Source: Candidatus Peregrinibacteria bacterium (lineage in GTDB: Bacteria > Patescibacteriota > Gracilibacteria > UBA1369 > PNNO01). Taken from it: a stretch of DNA of 8,303 nucleotides. Every line of letters begins with the position of its first letter. Position 1 is the stretch's first letter. The notes below the pieces were generated by a model. The model saw nothing but the letters and a program-made list of their open reading frames with translations, did no database searches and was not told the DNA's origin. The stretch spans positions 1 through 8,303 of the forward strand of contig WJKT01000065.1 in assembly GCA_014728955.1 (NCBI GenBank), read 5' to 3'. The translations under genes were made by a program, and so were the position numbers. This document shows positions 1 through 5,063 of this stretch, piece after piece.

Positions 1-3
1 AGG

Positions 4-73
4 TTAGCATGTATTAACTATGCATTATTGTACCATACGAAAGGGAAAGGAGCTAACAAGAGCACTCTTTAAT
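4..73 (+). repeat. Direct repeat, left copy (IS 3'-end-like)
   Basis: This segment matches 1641-1708 in the same orientation. Bases 24-51 and 1661-1688 are identical. The whole alignment has about five to seven mismatches and one 2-nt gap. In the right copy the segment begins with the stop codon of a degenerate transposase. Here the equivalent bases 5-7 are also a stop codon (TAG), which suggests that the 3' end of another transposase copy lies just left of the window. A 7-bp perfect hairpin (64-70 with 76-82) covers the end of this copy. Its right arm is missing from the other copy. Confidence 0.8.
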
Positions 74-101
74 TCAAAGAGTTGTGAGTACATTTTTGTT
101 T

Positions 102-149
102 GAGGAAGAGGAGTAGATGCACTCTGGCAAATACTCCTCATAATTCCTC
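102..149 (-). terminator. Long inverted repeat downstream of the MopE-like gene
   Basis: Bases 108-115 (GAGGAGTA) pair perfectly with 132-139, and 102-107 (GAGGAA) pair with 144-149. This gives a 14-bp interrupted stem with a 4-nt bulge (140-143) and a 16-nt loop. It starts 8 nt after the stop codon of the minus-strand gene, where a terminator or a 3'-end stabilising hairpin would be expected. No T-run follows on the minus strand, so it is not a classical intrinsic terminator. The hairpin is seen; its function is inferred. Confidence 0.45.
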
Positions 150-156
150 GTCTAAC

Positions 157-1116
157 TTATGATTTTTTCAGTGGTATCGGATCTTTTCCTCCTTTTTCAC
201 ATCCATTCAGCCCGTCATCGACCACACCGTTGCAGTCGTTGTCAAGACCGTCACACTCTTCGGGATTAGGCCCGATAGTACCTTCGCAATCACCCCAACT
301 CCAATGAGTATCGTTATCCACTAAGACACAGGCCTGGTACCCGGCAAAACACTCACCAGTGGAAGTGCCGCACGAACGGGTCATGCCGGGATAACACTCT
401 TTTAAATACGCCATTTTGGCCTTTTTAATACGTTCCAGATGCGCCTTAGTATCACAACTCTTACGATTTTGGAAAAACTGCTCGAGCGTGGTACCGAGAT
501 AACTTTCATTACTCTCGAACCCATCATCGATTAAGCCGTTACAGTCGTTGTCGATGCCGTCACACTCTTCTGGAGTAGGCCCGATAGCTCCGTCACATGT
601 GGCTAAGTCCCATTTCCCTTTCAGGTAAGTTCCTTTTATGGGTTCGCAGGTTTTATAACCCATGTAACACTGCCCCACGTTGGAACCGCAAGGAATAGTT
701 TCGCCGAGAAGACAGTATCCTTGCGCTCGCTCCTTTTTGGTCAACGAAACACAAGGGCCCCAATTACTGTAGTAAGCGTAAGACGCGGAGGGAGACTTTA
801 TACACTGCCTCAAAGAAAGAAGCTCACCGGCAGCATCACCGCAGACTTCGATCGAGCCAAGAACACAGTGCCTCGTGGGAGGAACCATATCCTGTTTCAA
901 ACGCGCCGCCCGGTACTCCACCTCTTCCAACATTTCTGAATACCACGAATACCCCGGTGATCTTGTGAAAGGCATTTTTTTGGAAGGGAAATCGAAAAAC
1001 AAGATTGAGGCAAGTGTGAAAAATATGACCAGGGTCACACATAACACTGCATACAATACATAGGCAATGACTTTAGATACGGTTTCGGACAACTTTTCTC
1101 TACTTTTTTTCGACAT
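157..1116 (-). CDS. Membrane-anchored protein with MopE-type metal-binding modules
   Basis: 319 residues from ATG 1116, chosen because an AAAGGAGA ribosome site lies 6 nt upstream; the frame could extend to 1182 but has no such site. Residues 1-14 are basic and 16-42 form one membrane helix, so the rest is probably outside the cell. Residues about 135-199 and 241-302 are tandem modules of the form C-x2-G-x5-CG-x5-G-x-C-x2-G-x3-C, then W/C, then PEECDG-[IL]-DNDCNG. The Asp/Asn-rich ends resemble the MopE-type (Cu-binding_MopE, PF11617) motif. Residues 84-122 look like a third module lacking its metal-binding half. Ligand and role are unknown; surface binding or adhesion is inference. The lines counted have about 50% GC, above the neighbours, and the gene lies between direct repeats, so transfer is likely. 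Confidence 0.85.
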   Translation of the reverse strand: MSKKSREKLSETVSKVIAYVLYAVLCVTLVIFFTLASILFFDFPSKKMPFTRSPGYSWYSEMLEEVEYRAARLKQDMVPPTRHCVLGSIEVCGDAAGELLSLRQCIKSPSASYAYYSNWGPCVSLTKKERAQGYCLLGETIPCGSNVGQCYMGYKTCEPIKGTYLKGKWDLATCDGAIGPTPEECDGIDNDCNGLIDDGFESNESYLGTTLEQFFQNRKSCDTKAHLERIKKAKMAYLKECYPGMTRSCGTSTGECFAGYQACVLVDNDTHWSWGDCEGTIGPNPEECDGLDNDCNGVVDDGLNGCEKGGKDPIPLKKS

Positions 1117-1262
1117 TTCTGTCTCCTTTCTTCTAGCGTAGATTGTTTTTAAGCCGACGAGGAATGAACACCCTGCTAACATTTCTCAAAAATGGAAATG
1201 TCATACTTGGGTACTCATGTTCATCGACTTAATCAACACTATTTTTCAAAGAACTGATTTAT

Positions 1263-1290
1263 ACTTTAACAGGTTTTATTTTTTTGTCAA
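1263..1290 (-). promoter_or_regulatory. Possible promoter of the MopE-like gene
   Basis: The minus strand has a perfect TTGACA at 1290-1285, then a 16-nt spacer and TAAAGT at 1268-1263 (4 of 6 to TATAAT). A TATAAA at 1263-1258 is a closer -10 match, but its spacing of 21 nt is poor. Transcripts would have a leader of roughly 140 nt before ATG 1116. The -35 is convincing; the -10 is not. Confidence 0.35.
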
Positions 1291-1340
1291 GCCCCTTTTA
1301 TAATGGTTCAATGTTTGTGAACCTTGGTGTACAATTCTAT

Positions 1341-1644
1341 ATGAAAAATAACAAGCACAATATGGCATATACAACTAATCCAAAACTTCCCAAATTGTGA
1401 GCAAAAGCAGTTAAAATGATACGTTCAGGCAAAAGTATGAGGCAAATCTCAAGCTATTTTGGACACATTTTGCTCGTTTTTCGGGACCGAACCTCCGGTT
1501 CAAGACGCGTCTATGACGACACTTCAAAAAGCCGCCGAACATTTTATATCCACCTATCGTAGTGGTCGGGAAGGCTTAAATATCCATATTAGATTTCTAC
1601 TTTTGAATACGCAAGCTCGTCAAAAAAACGAAATACAAGATTAA
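1341..1644 (+). pseudogene. Internally deleted IS481-like transposase remnant
   Basis: From ATG 1341 the frame reads MKNNKHNMAYTTNPKLPKL, a TGA stop (1398-1400), then AKAVKMIRSGKSMRQISSYF. This is the N-terminal helix-turn-helix of an IS481-type transposase (DDE, rve core); the TGA probably replaces a CGA Arg codon. Soon after, the recognisable reading continues in another frame: about 1513-1600 gives TTLQKAAEHFISTYRSGRE and GLNIHIRF, matching the conserved C-terminal 'YxxxR..L.I' end of such enzymes. The DDE catalytic core, normally some 200 residues, is deleted. TACAAT at 1330-1335 could be its old -10. The stop at 1642-1644 overlaps the right direct repeat. Family assignment is from recognised motifs, not a search. 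Confidence 0.7.
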
Positions 1645-1708
1645 CGTGTATTAACTAAGAATTATTGTACCATACGAAAGGGAAAGGATCTAATAAGCGC
1701 TCTTTAAG
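1641..1708 (+). repeat. Direct repeat, right copy (IS 3' end)
   Basis: This is the second copy of the repeat at 4-73, separated by about 1.57 kb. It begins at the stop codon of the transposase remnant and ends about 10 nt before the stop codon of the neighbouring minus-strand membrane protein gene. This fits the downstream terminal region of an insertion sequence. I found no convincing inverted partner upstream of 1341, so the left end of the element is undefined. Confidence 0.75.
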
Positions 1709-1718
1709 ATCCCCTCTT

Positions 1719-1901
1719 TTAAGTAAGCAAAAACTCAAACAAACCATGGACCAGAAACGCCGGCCAAAACAATGCTTGAAAAAAACCTGCAACGCCCATC
1801 CAAAACGATGATGCGTTTCCGATATAAAAAACAAGAGCTCCAATAAGACCCAAGGCGTATACTGTGCCACCTTGACCTGTCTGAAATACATTTTTTTTCA
1901 T
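1719..1901 (-). CDS. Small two-helix membrane protein
   Basis: 60 residues, starting at ATG 1901. After a short polar N-terminus (MKKNVFQTGQGG) it has two hydrophobic segments, about residues 13-28 and 33-57, joined by a short turn with a conserved-looking Asn-Ala-Ser-Ser-Phe-Trp. The pattern GG-x-VY-x-LG-x-IGA...FW-x-GV...WPAFLV resembles small uncharacterised membrane proteins seen in many bacteria; no function is known to me. No Shine-Dalgarno precedes it. TATAAT at 1916-1911 ends 9 nt before the start, suggesting a leaderless or near-leaderless transcript, though no -35 is visible. It lies 40 nt downstream of tRNA-Asn on the same strand, so readthrough from the tRNA promoter is also possible. 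The overlapping 78-codon frame on this strand is a shadow. Confidence 0.75.
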   Translation of the reverse strand: MKKNVFQTGQGGTVYALGLIGALVFYIGNASSFWMGVAGFFQALFWPAFLVHGLFEFLLT

Positions 1902-1941
1902 ATTGTATAGATTATATATACTGTATTTTTATTTTTGATTT

Positions 1942-2016
1942 TGGCTCCCGGGGCCGGGCTCGAACCGGCAACCCTTCGGTTAACAGCCGAATGCTCTACC
2001 ATTGAGCTACCCGGGA
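1942..2016 (-). tRNA. tRNA-Asn (anticodon GTT), CCA encoded
   Basis: The cloverleaf is complete. The acceptor stem TCCCGGG (2016-2010) pairs with CCCGGGA (1952-1946), followed by discriminator G1945 and an encoded CCA (1944-1942). The D arm is GCTC/GAGC with the loop AATGGTA. The anticodon stem TTCGG/CCGAA encloses the loop CTGTTAA, with anticodon GTT at 1984-1982. The T arm GCCGG/CCGGC carries TTCGAGC. The tRNA body is 72 nt without CCA. It sits between the Trm11-like methylase gene and the small membrane protein gene, all on the minus strand. No duplicated 3' end was seen nearby, so there is no sign that it serves as an integration site here. Confidence 0.97.
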
Positions 2017-2051
2017 ACGATTTGTTAAAGATCCATACGGACAACGGCAAT

Positions 2052-2080
2052 AATATAAACGAATTCACTCCCCTTTTCAA
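2052..2080 (-). promoter_or_regulatory. Promoter of tRNA-Asn
   Basis: The minus strand reads TTGAAA (2080-2075), a 17-nt spacer, then TATATT (2057-2052). Each hexamer matches five of six sigma-70-type consensus bases. Transcription would start near 2045, about 29 nt before the mature tRNA end at 2016. The -35 hexamer overlaps the TGA stop (2079-2077) of the upstream methylase gene. Confidence 0.65.
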
Positions 2081-3255
2081 CTCATTTTAAAATGAAGTAT
2101 TTCCCTTCCTACCAATTGATCACTACGATAATACAATAATGTTCCGCGTTTTGTATCGGGATTATCAAATGCGACATGTTTAAATCCTATTTTTTCAGTA
2201 TCTTCAATGAGAGAATCCAAAAAGTATTTCTTGTTTTTTCCCCTATAAAATGGAACTGCAAAAACCAATTCGGCATCATTATTTAAGATCCCATGCAATG
2301 CCTGAAGCGCACCTAAAAAGATCTCTTTAATGGTGTCAAAATTCTTTTTTCGCTCCGCTCCGGATGGGGATTGTGATAACGGCGGTCCAAGATATATTTC
2401 ACTCACCACTGTACGCGGTATAATGGTAATATCATTTTTCTCCAATGTTGTTGCATCGTGTTCAAAAATCTTAATAACACCGTTACTCACATGCATAAAT
2501 TTATCTTTTACCCAGGCAAGATTCTGCTTTGTATCTTCAACTGCTTTTGTACTCACATCCGACCCCAAAACCTGATGTCCTTGCAATAAGGCTTCCATTA
2601 AAACGGTTCCGCTTCCGCAAAAAGGATCATATACCACGGAAAGTGCTTTTTTACATGCAATATTAATCATTATTTGTGCTAATTTCGGTGGGAGCATTCC
2701 ACTTTTAGCATCTCGCGCCGGCCGCTTATAATCACGAAAAGAATACTGCTTGAATTGCTGAACACTCAGAGTGTAGGCAAGGAGATACGACTGGTTGTCC
2801 TTTACAATAGTCATATCCGTTCCCTTTTGACATAAATGTTCTTCATGAATAGTTACACTACGAACATTTTGCCCCGGCTTGTTAACAAACCGTGCCCCTT
2901 TACCCTGTTTTTTCAATCTTCGTTTAACGGTTTTTAATATATTTTTTAACTCTTTTTTAAAAGACTGTGCAAAATGATACATATTAATAGCAAAAATAAC
3001 TTTCCCTTCTTCATGCTCATTCAAATAATCAACACAACGATCCTGAATAGCCGGAAGAGACGTTTCCTCCGCAATTACTTTTGCAATTTTAATAGTTCCA
3101 CCAAGCATATTCTGTAACTCAATCGGATCGGCAATTTTTTCTTTGCGTTCAATAACATAAAACTCACCCATTACCGTTCCTTTCCCAACAACCGCCTCCA
3201 ACTCGGCAACGGAGAGCTTGGATTGTCTTCCCAATAAAAATAAATATCGATGCAT
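2077..3255 (-). CDS. Trm11-like THUMP/SAM-dependent RNA methyltransferase
   Basis: 392 residues from ATG 3255 (MHRYLFLLGRQSKLS). A GTG two codons upstream (3261) is possible, and neither start has a Shine-Dalgarno. Residues about 50-150 fit a THUMP-like RNA-binding region rich in Lys and Arg. At 177-196 lies the linker YKRPARDAKSGMLPPKLA, typical of the COG1041/UPF0020 group. The SAM-binding motif I is DPFCGSGTVLMEA at 210-222, and Asp233 (GSDVS) is the likely ribose-binding acid. Family members methylate guanosine N2 in tRNA (Trm11 makes m2G10), so a tRNA target is expected. The expected catalytic [ND]PP[YF] motif is replaced by SEIYLGPPLS (285-294), so activity or target may differ. The tRNA-Asn gene follows directly on the same strand, perhaps by chance. 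Confidence 0.88.
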   Translation of the reverse strand: MHRYLFLLGRQSKLSVAELEAVVGKGTVMGEFYVIERKEKIADPIELQNMLGGTIKIAKVIAEETSLPAIQDRCVDYLNEHEEGKVIFAINMYHFAQSFKKELKNILKTVKRRLKKQGKGARFVNKPGQNVRSVTIHEEHLCQKGTDMTIVKDNQSYLLAYTLSVQQFKQYSFRDYKRPARDAKSGMLPPKLAQIMINIACKKALSVVYDPFCGSGTVLMEALLQGHQVLGSDVSTKAVEDTKQNLAWVKDKFMHVSNGVIKIFEHDATTLEKNDITIIPRTVVSEIYLGPPLSQSPSGAERKKNFDTIKEIFLGALQALHGILNNDAELVFAVPFYRGKNKKYFLDSLIEDTEKIGFKHVAFDNPDTKRGTLLYYRSDQLVGREILHFKMS

Positions 3256-3438
3256 AACCACATATTAATAATATCAAAAACGAAATTCCGCCGTTATGTA
3301 CAAACCGTTTTCATGGTACTGATTGGCATACTTCTCGGCTATTTTATCGGCTACCTTCATCACCTTTACCTCACCAGAGAGCCAATAGAATTCGTTGGCG
3401 AGATAAATAAAAATGGCTGTAAGACGACGATTCGATAA
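3250..3438 (+). CDS. Possible small single-pass membrane protein
   Basis: 62 residues from ATG 3250, or 41 from the internal ATG at 3313. The first start overlaps the 5' end of the divergent methylase gene by 6 nt. A basic stretch (SKTKFRRYVQ, residues 9-18) precedes a clear membrane helix at about 19-39 (VFMVLIGILLGYFIGYL), followed by a short tail with EFVGEINKNG. The 'positive-inside then helix' layout favours a real membrane protein. No ribosome site or clear promoter supports either start, and I do not recognise the family. The tail may be truncated: it ends abruptly at TAA 3436-3438, 93 nt before ssb. It could also be a chance frame. Confidence 0.45.
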   Translation: MHNHILIISKTKFRRYVQTVFMVLIGILLGYFIGYLHHLYLTREPIEFVGEINKNGCKTTIR

Positions 3439-3531
3439 TCCTCTCAAGAAAATATGTTTTCAAAGTTTCACAAGCTATAGTACACTGCTGCTACCGGTCA
3501 CTTTGTAAATAATAACTTAAACACTGTATCT

Positions 3532-4047
3532 ATGGCAATGTCACTTAACAAGGTTCAATTAATTGGGAACCTCACGCGCGATCCCGAAATGAAACAAATT
3601 CCGGGCGGACAAGTAGTTACTACATTTTCCGTTGCGACTAACCTTTCATGGACCGATTCAAGCGGACAAAAACAAGACAAGGCGGAATTTCACAACGTGG
3701 TTGCATGGCGTAAGCTCGCTGAAATTTGCGGACAATATTTAAAAAAAGGAAGTAAGGTATACATTGAAGGACGGTTACAAACCCGAACATGGGAAGCCGA
3801 AGACGGCTCAAAGCGATACAGAACTGAAATCGTTGCTGACAATATGATCATGCTTGATAAAAAAGGAGACGCACAATCAAATCAACCGACAAACAATACT
3901 ACGCCTCAATCAACTACAAATCAGAAACCGCAACAGCAAAACACACAATCTCAGAATCAAGCGCCGCAAGAACCATCAAATGCGTCAGGAGGCAATAAGC
4001 CCGCAAATCCTGAAGATGAGGTAACGATTGACGACCTCCCCTTCTAA
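3532..4047 (+). CDS. ssb: Single-stranded DNA-binding protein
   Basis: 171 residues, binding single-stranded DNA in replication, repair and recombination, normally as a tetramer. The OB fold spans about residues 4-110 and shows the family signatures LNKVQLIGNLTRDPE, TFSVATN, FHNVVAWRKLAE, GSKVYIEGRLQTRTWE and DGSKRYRTEIVADN. Trp40, Trp59 and Trp87 are in positions that usually stack on bases. Residues 111-160 are a disordered Gln/Asn/Pro/Thr linker. The C-terminus EDEVTIDDLPF is the acidic tip that recruits partner proteins. ATG 3532 is used, but ATG 3538 (MSLNKV) is equally possible; no Shine-Dalgarno is present. TATAGT at 3476-3481 may be a -10. The gene appears to be a single transcription unit ended by the hairpin at 4075-4096. 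Confidence 0.97.
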   Translation: MAMSLNKVQLIGNLTRDPEMKQIPGGQVVTTFSVATNLSWTDSSGQKQDKAEFHNVVAWRKLAEICGQYLKKGSKVYIEGRLQTRTWEAEDGSKRYRTEIVADNMIMLDKKGDAQSNQPTNNTTPQSTTNQKPQQQNTQSQNQAPQEPSNASGGNKPANPEDEVTIDDLPF

Positions 4048-4074
4048 AAATAGTTCTTGCATACATAACAAAAG

Positions 4075-4096
4075 TTTACTTGCAGTAAATTTTTTT
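4075..4096 (+). terminator. Intrinsic terminator of ssb
   Basis: The hairpin TTTACT (4075-4080), loop TGC, AGTAAA (4084-4089) is followed directly by seven T residues (4090-4096). It lies 27 nt after the ssb stop codon. The stem is only 6 bp and AT-rich but perfect, and the preceding A-run could extend pairing with the T-tract. Confidence 0.65.
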
Positions 4097-4134
4097 CCAT
4101 TGTATCGTATTTTTGTACGTTACCTACATTGTGT

Positions 4135-4569
4135 ATGAAAAAATACATAAGCATTATTTTTTGTTCGATACTTCTGCTTGCCGTTGTCGGTTGCAATCAG
4201 TTACCCGAAGAACAAAGCCAGGACAAAGAAGCCATCGAAATATCTGCACTGGAAACATATCAAACAATAACGGAGAATCCGTCCGTTATCGTTATTGACG
4301 TACGAACACCTGAAGAATATCATCAAAGACATTTATCAAATTCAACCCTCATACCTCTTGATTCTCTACAAGAAGAGATAGACCGCCTCACCGAACTGGA
4401 CAAGACAGATGAAATTATCGTGTATTGCCGATCGGGAAACCGCAGTGCACAAGCACAGGCACTGTTAGATTCGATGGGCTATACAAACGTCAAAAGCATG
4501 GCGGGAGGAATTAACGCATGGACTCAGTTGGGGTATAACGTGTGCTTAGGCACCACCCTCACCTGCTAA
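4135..4569 (+). CDS. Rhodanese-domain lipoprotein
   Basis: 144 residues from ATG 4135; a TTG two codons upstream is less likely. Residues 1-19 are a lipoprotein signal peptide ending in the lipobox AVVG|C, so Cys20 would be lipidated and the protein held on the outer face of the membrane. The rhodanese domain covers about 36-135, with VIVIDVRTPEEYHQRHL (51-67) and the active loop YCRSGNRS (97-104). Cys98 is the persulfide-forming residue and Arg103 the conserved loop arginine. GGINAW (124-129) is also typical. It is a single-domain PspE-like sulfurtransferase; substrate unknown. Two extra cysteines close the chain (137 and 144), where they might form a disulfide. The TspO-like gene starts 3 nt after its stop, implying an operon and translational coupling. 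Confidence 0.92.
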   Translation: MKKYISIIFCSILLLAVVGCNQLPEEQSQDKEAIEISALETYQTITENPSVIVIDVRTPEEYHQRHLSNSTLIPLDSLQEEIDRLTELDKTDEIIVYCRSGNRSAQAQALLDSMGYTNVKSMAGGINAWTQLGYNVCLGTTLTC

Positions 4570-4572
4570 ATT

Positions 4573-5061
4573 ATGAAAAACTGGTACAAGAATACAAAAA
4601 GAATGTTGCTGATAGCGATTGCTATCCTTTTTGTTTTAATGCTTTTGCTTTTGGGACTTGTTACGTTTGACCAAAACACTATATGGTTTTCGACATTGAA
4701 CATGCCATCAATACAACCACCAAGCTGGATCTTTATATTGGTATGGAGCGTATTATATTTCCTCATAGCACTATCGGTGGTACTCGTTCTTGATAAACCA
4801 AAAAAGAACAAAGATAGGACTATGACGCTTATGCTATTTGTTTTAAACGGTATACTAAACGCTCTCTACAGTATCTTTTTCTTTGGCATGAAAAGCATTT
4901 TACTCGCATTTCTCGAATTACCATTGCTCATCGCCTCGGTATTGCTTCTTATCTGGTGCACCTATCGCGTCGATAAGAAGGCGGCATATCTCCTTGTTCC
5001 TTATTTTATATGGATTTGTTTCGCAACGGTATTAACCGGAATAACACTCTTTATTAATTAA
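4573..5061 (+). CDS. TspO/MBR family membrane protein
   Basis: 162 residues with five hydrophobic segments, at about 11-30, 50-73, 83-104, 107-128 and 135-160, as in the TspO/MBR (tryptophan-rich sensory protein) family. Diagnostic parts are WFSTLNMPSIQPPSWIF (38-54), LVWSVLY (56-62), LNGILNALYSIFFFG (91-105) and AYLLVPYFIWICFATVL (138-154). Family members bind porphyrins and affect tetrapyrrole or stress responses in some bacteria; no such substrate can be read from this sequence. No Shine-Dalgarno is visible, and the start lies 3 nt after the rhodanese stop, so translation is probably coupled. Its stop codon is only 2 nt from that of the convergent gene. Confidence 0.92.
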   Translation: MKNWYKNTKRMLLIAIAILFVLMLLLLGLVTFDQNTIWFSTLNMPSIQPPSWIFILVWSVLYFLIALSVVLVLDKPKKNKDRTMTLMLFVLNGILNALYSIFFFGMKSILLAFLELPLLIASVLLLIWCTYRVDKKAAYLLVPYFIWICFATVLTGITLFIN

Positions 5062-5063
5062 CG

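Noticed and set aside
1301..1341. Left terminal inverted repeat matching the revcomp of 1661-1690
   Set aside because: Only TACAAT and a few scattered bases match when aligned; this is more likely shared promoter-like sequence than an IS end.
1398..1400. In-frame TGA in the transposase frame as evidence for TGA-as-glycine coding (as in some CPR lineages)
   Set aside because: The position fits an Arg codon mutated CGA to TGA, the gene is already frameshifted and deleted, and TGA ends the methylase and MFS genes at sensible C-termini.
1655..1891. 78-codon minus-strand frame overlapping the small membrane protein
   Set aside because: It lacks family-like features and a ribosome site, while the 60-residue frame has two clean membrane helices and a recognisable pattern.
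1942..2016. tRNA as an integration (att) site for the neighbouring mobile remnant
   Set aside because: No second copy of the tRNA 3' end is visible in the window, no integrase is present, and IS481-type elements do not target tRNAs this way.
1898..2080. 60-codon minus-strand frame across the tRNA
   Set aside because: It reads through a complete tRNA gene and is a shadow.
2082..2095. Perfect 14-bp palindrome TCATTTTAAAATGA as an operator
   Set aside because: It lies inside the coding end of the methylase gene, is almost entirely A/T, and has no second copy; likely chance.
3413..3508. 31-residue frame (MAVRRRFDNPLKK...) upstream of ssb
   Set aside because: Very short, without a ribosome site or a recognisable motif; chance is the simpler explanation.
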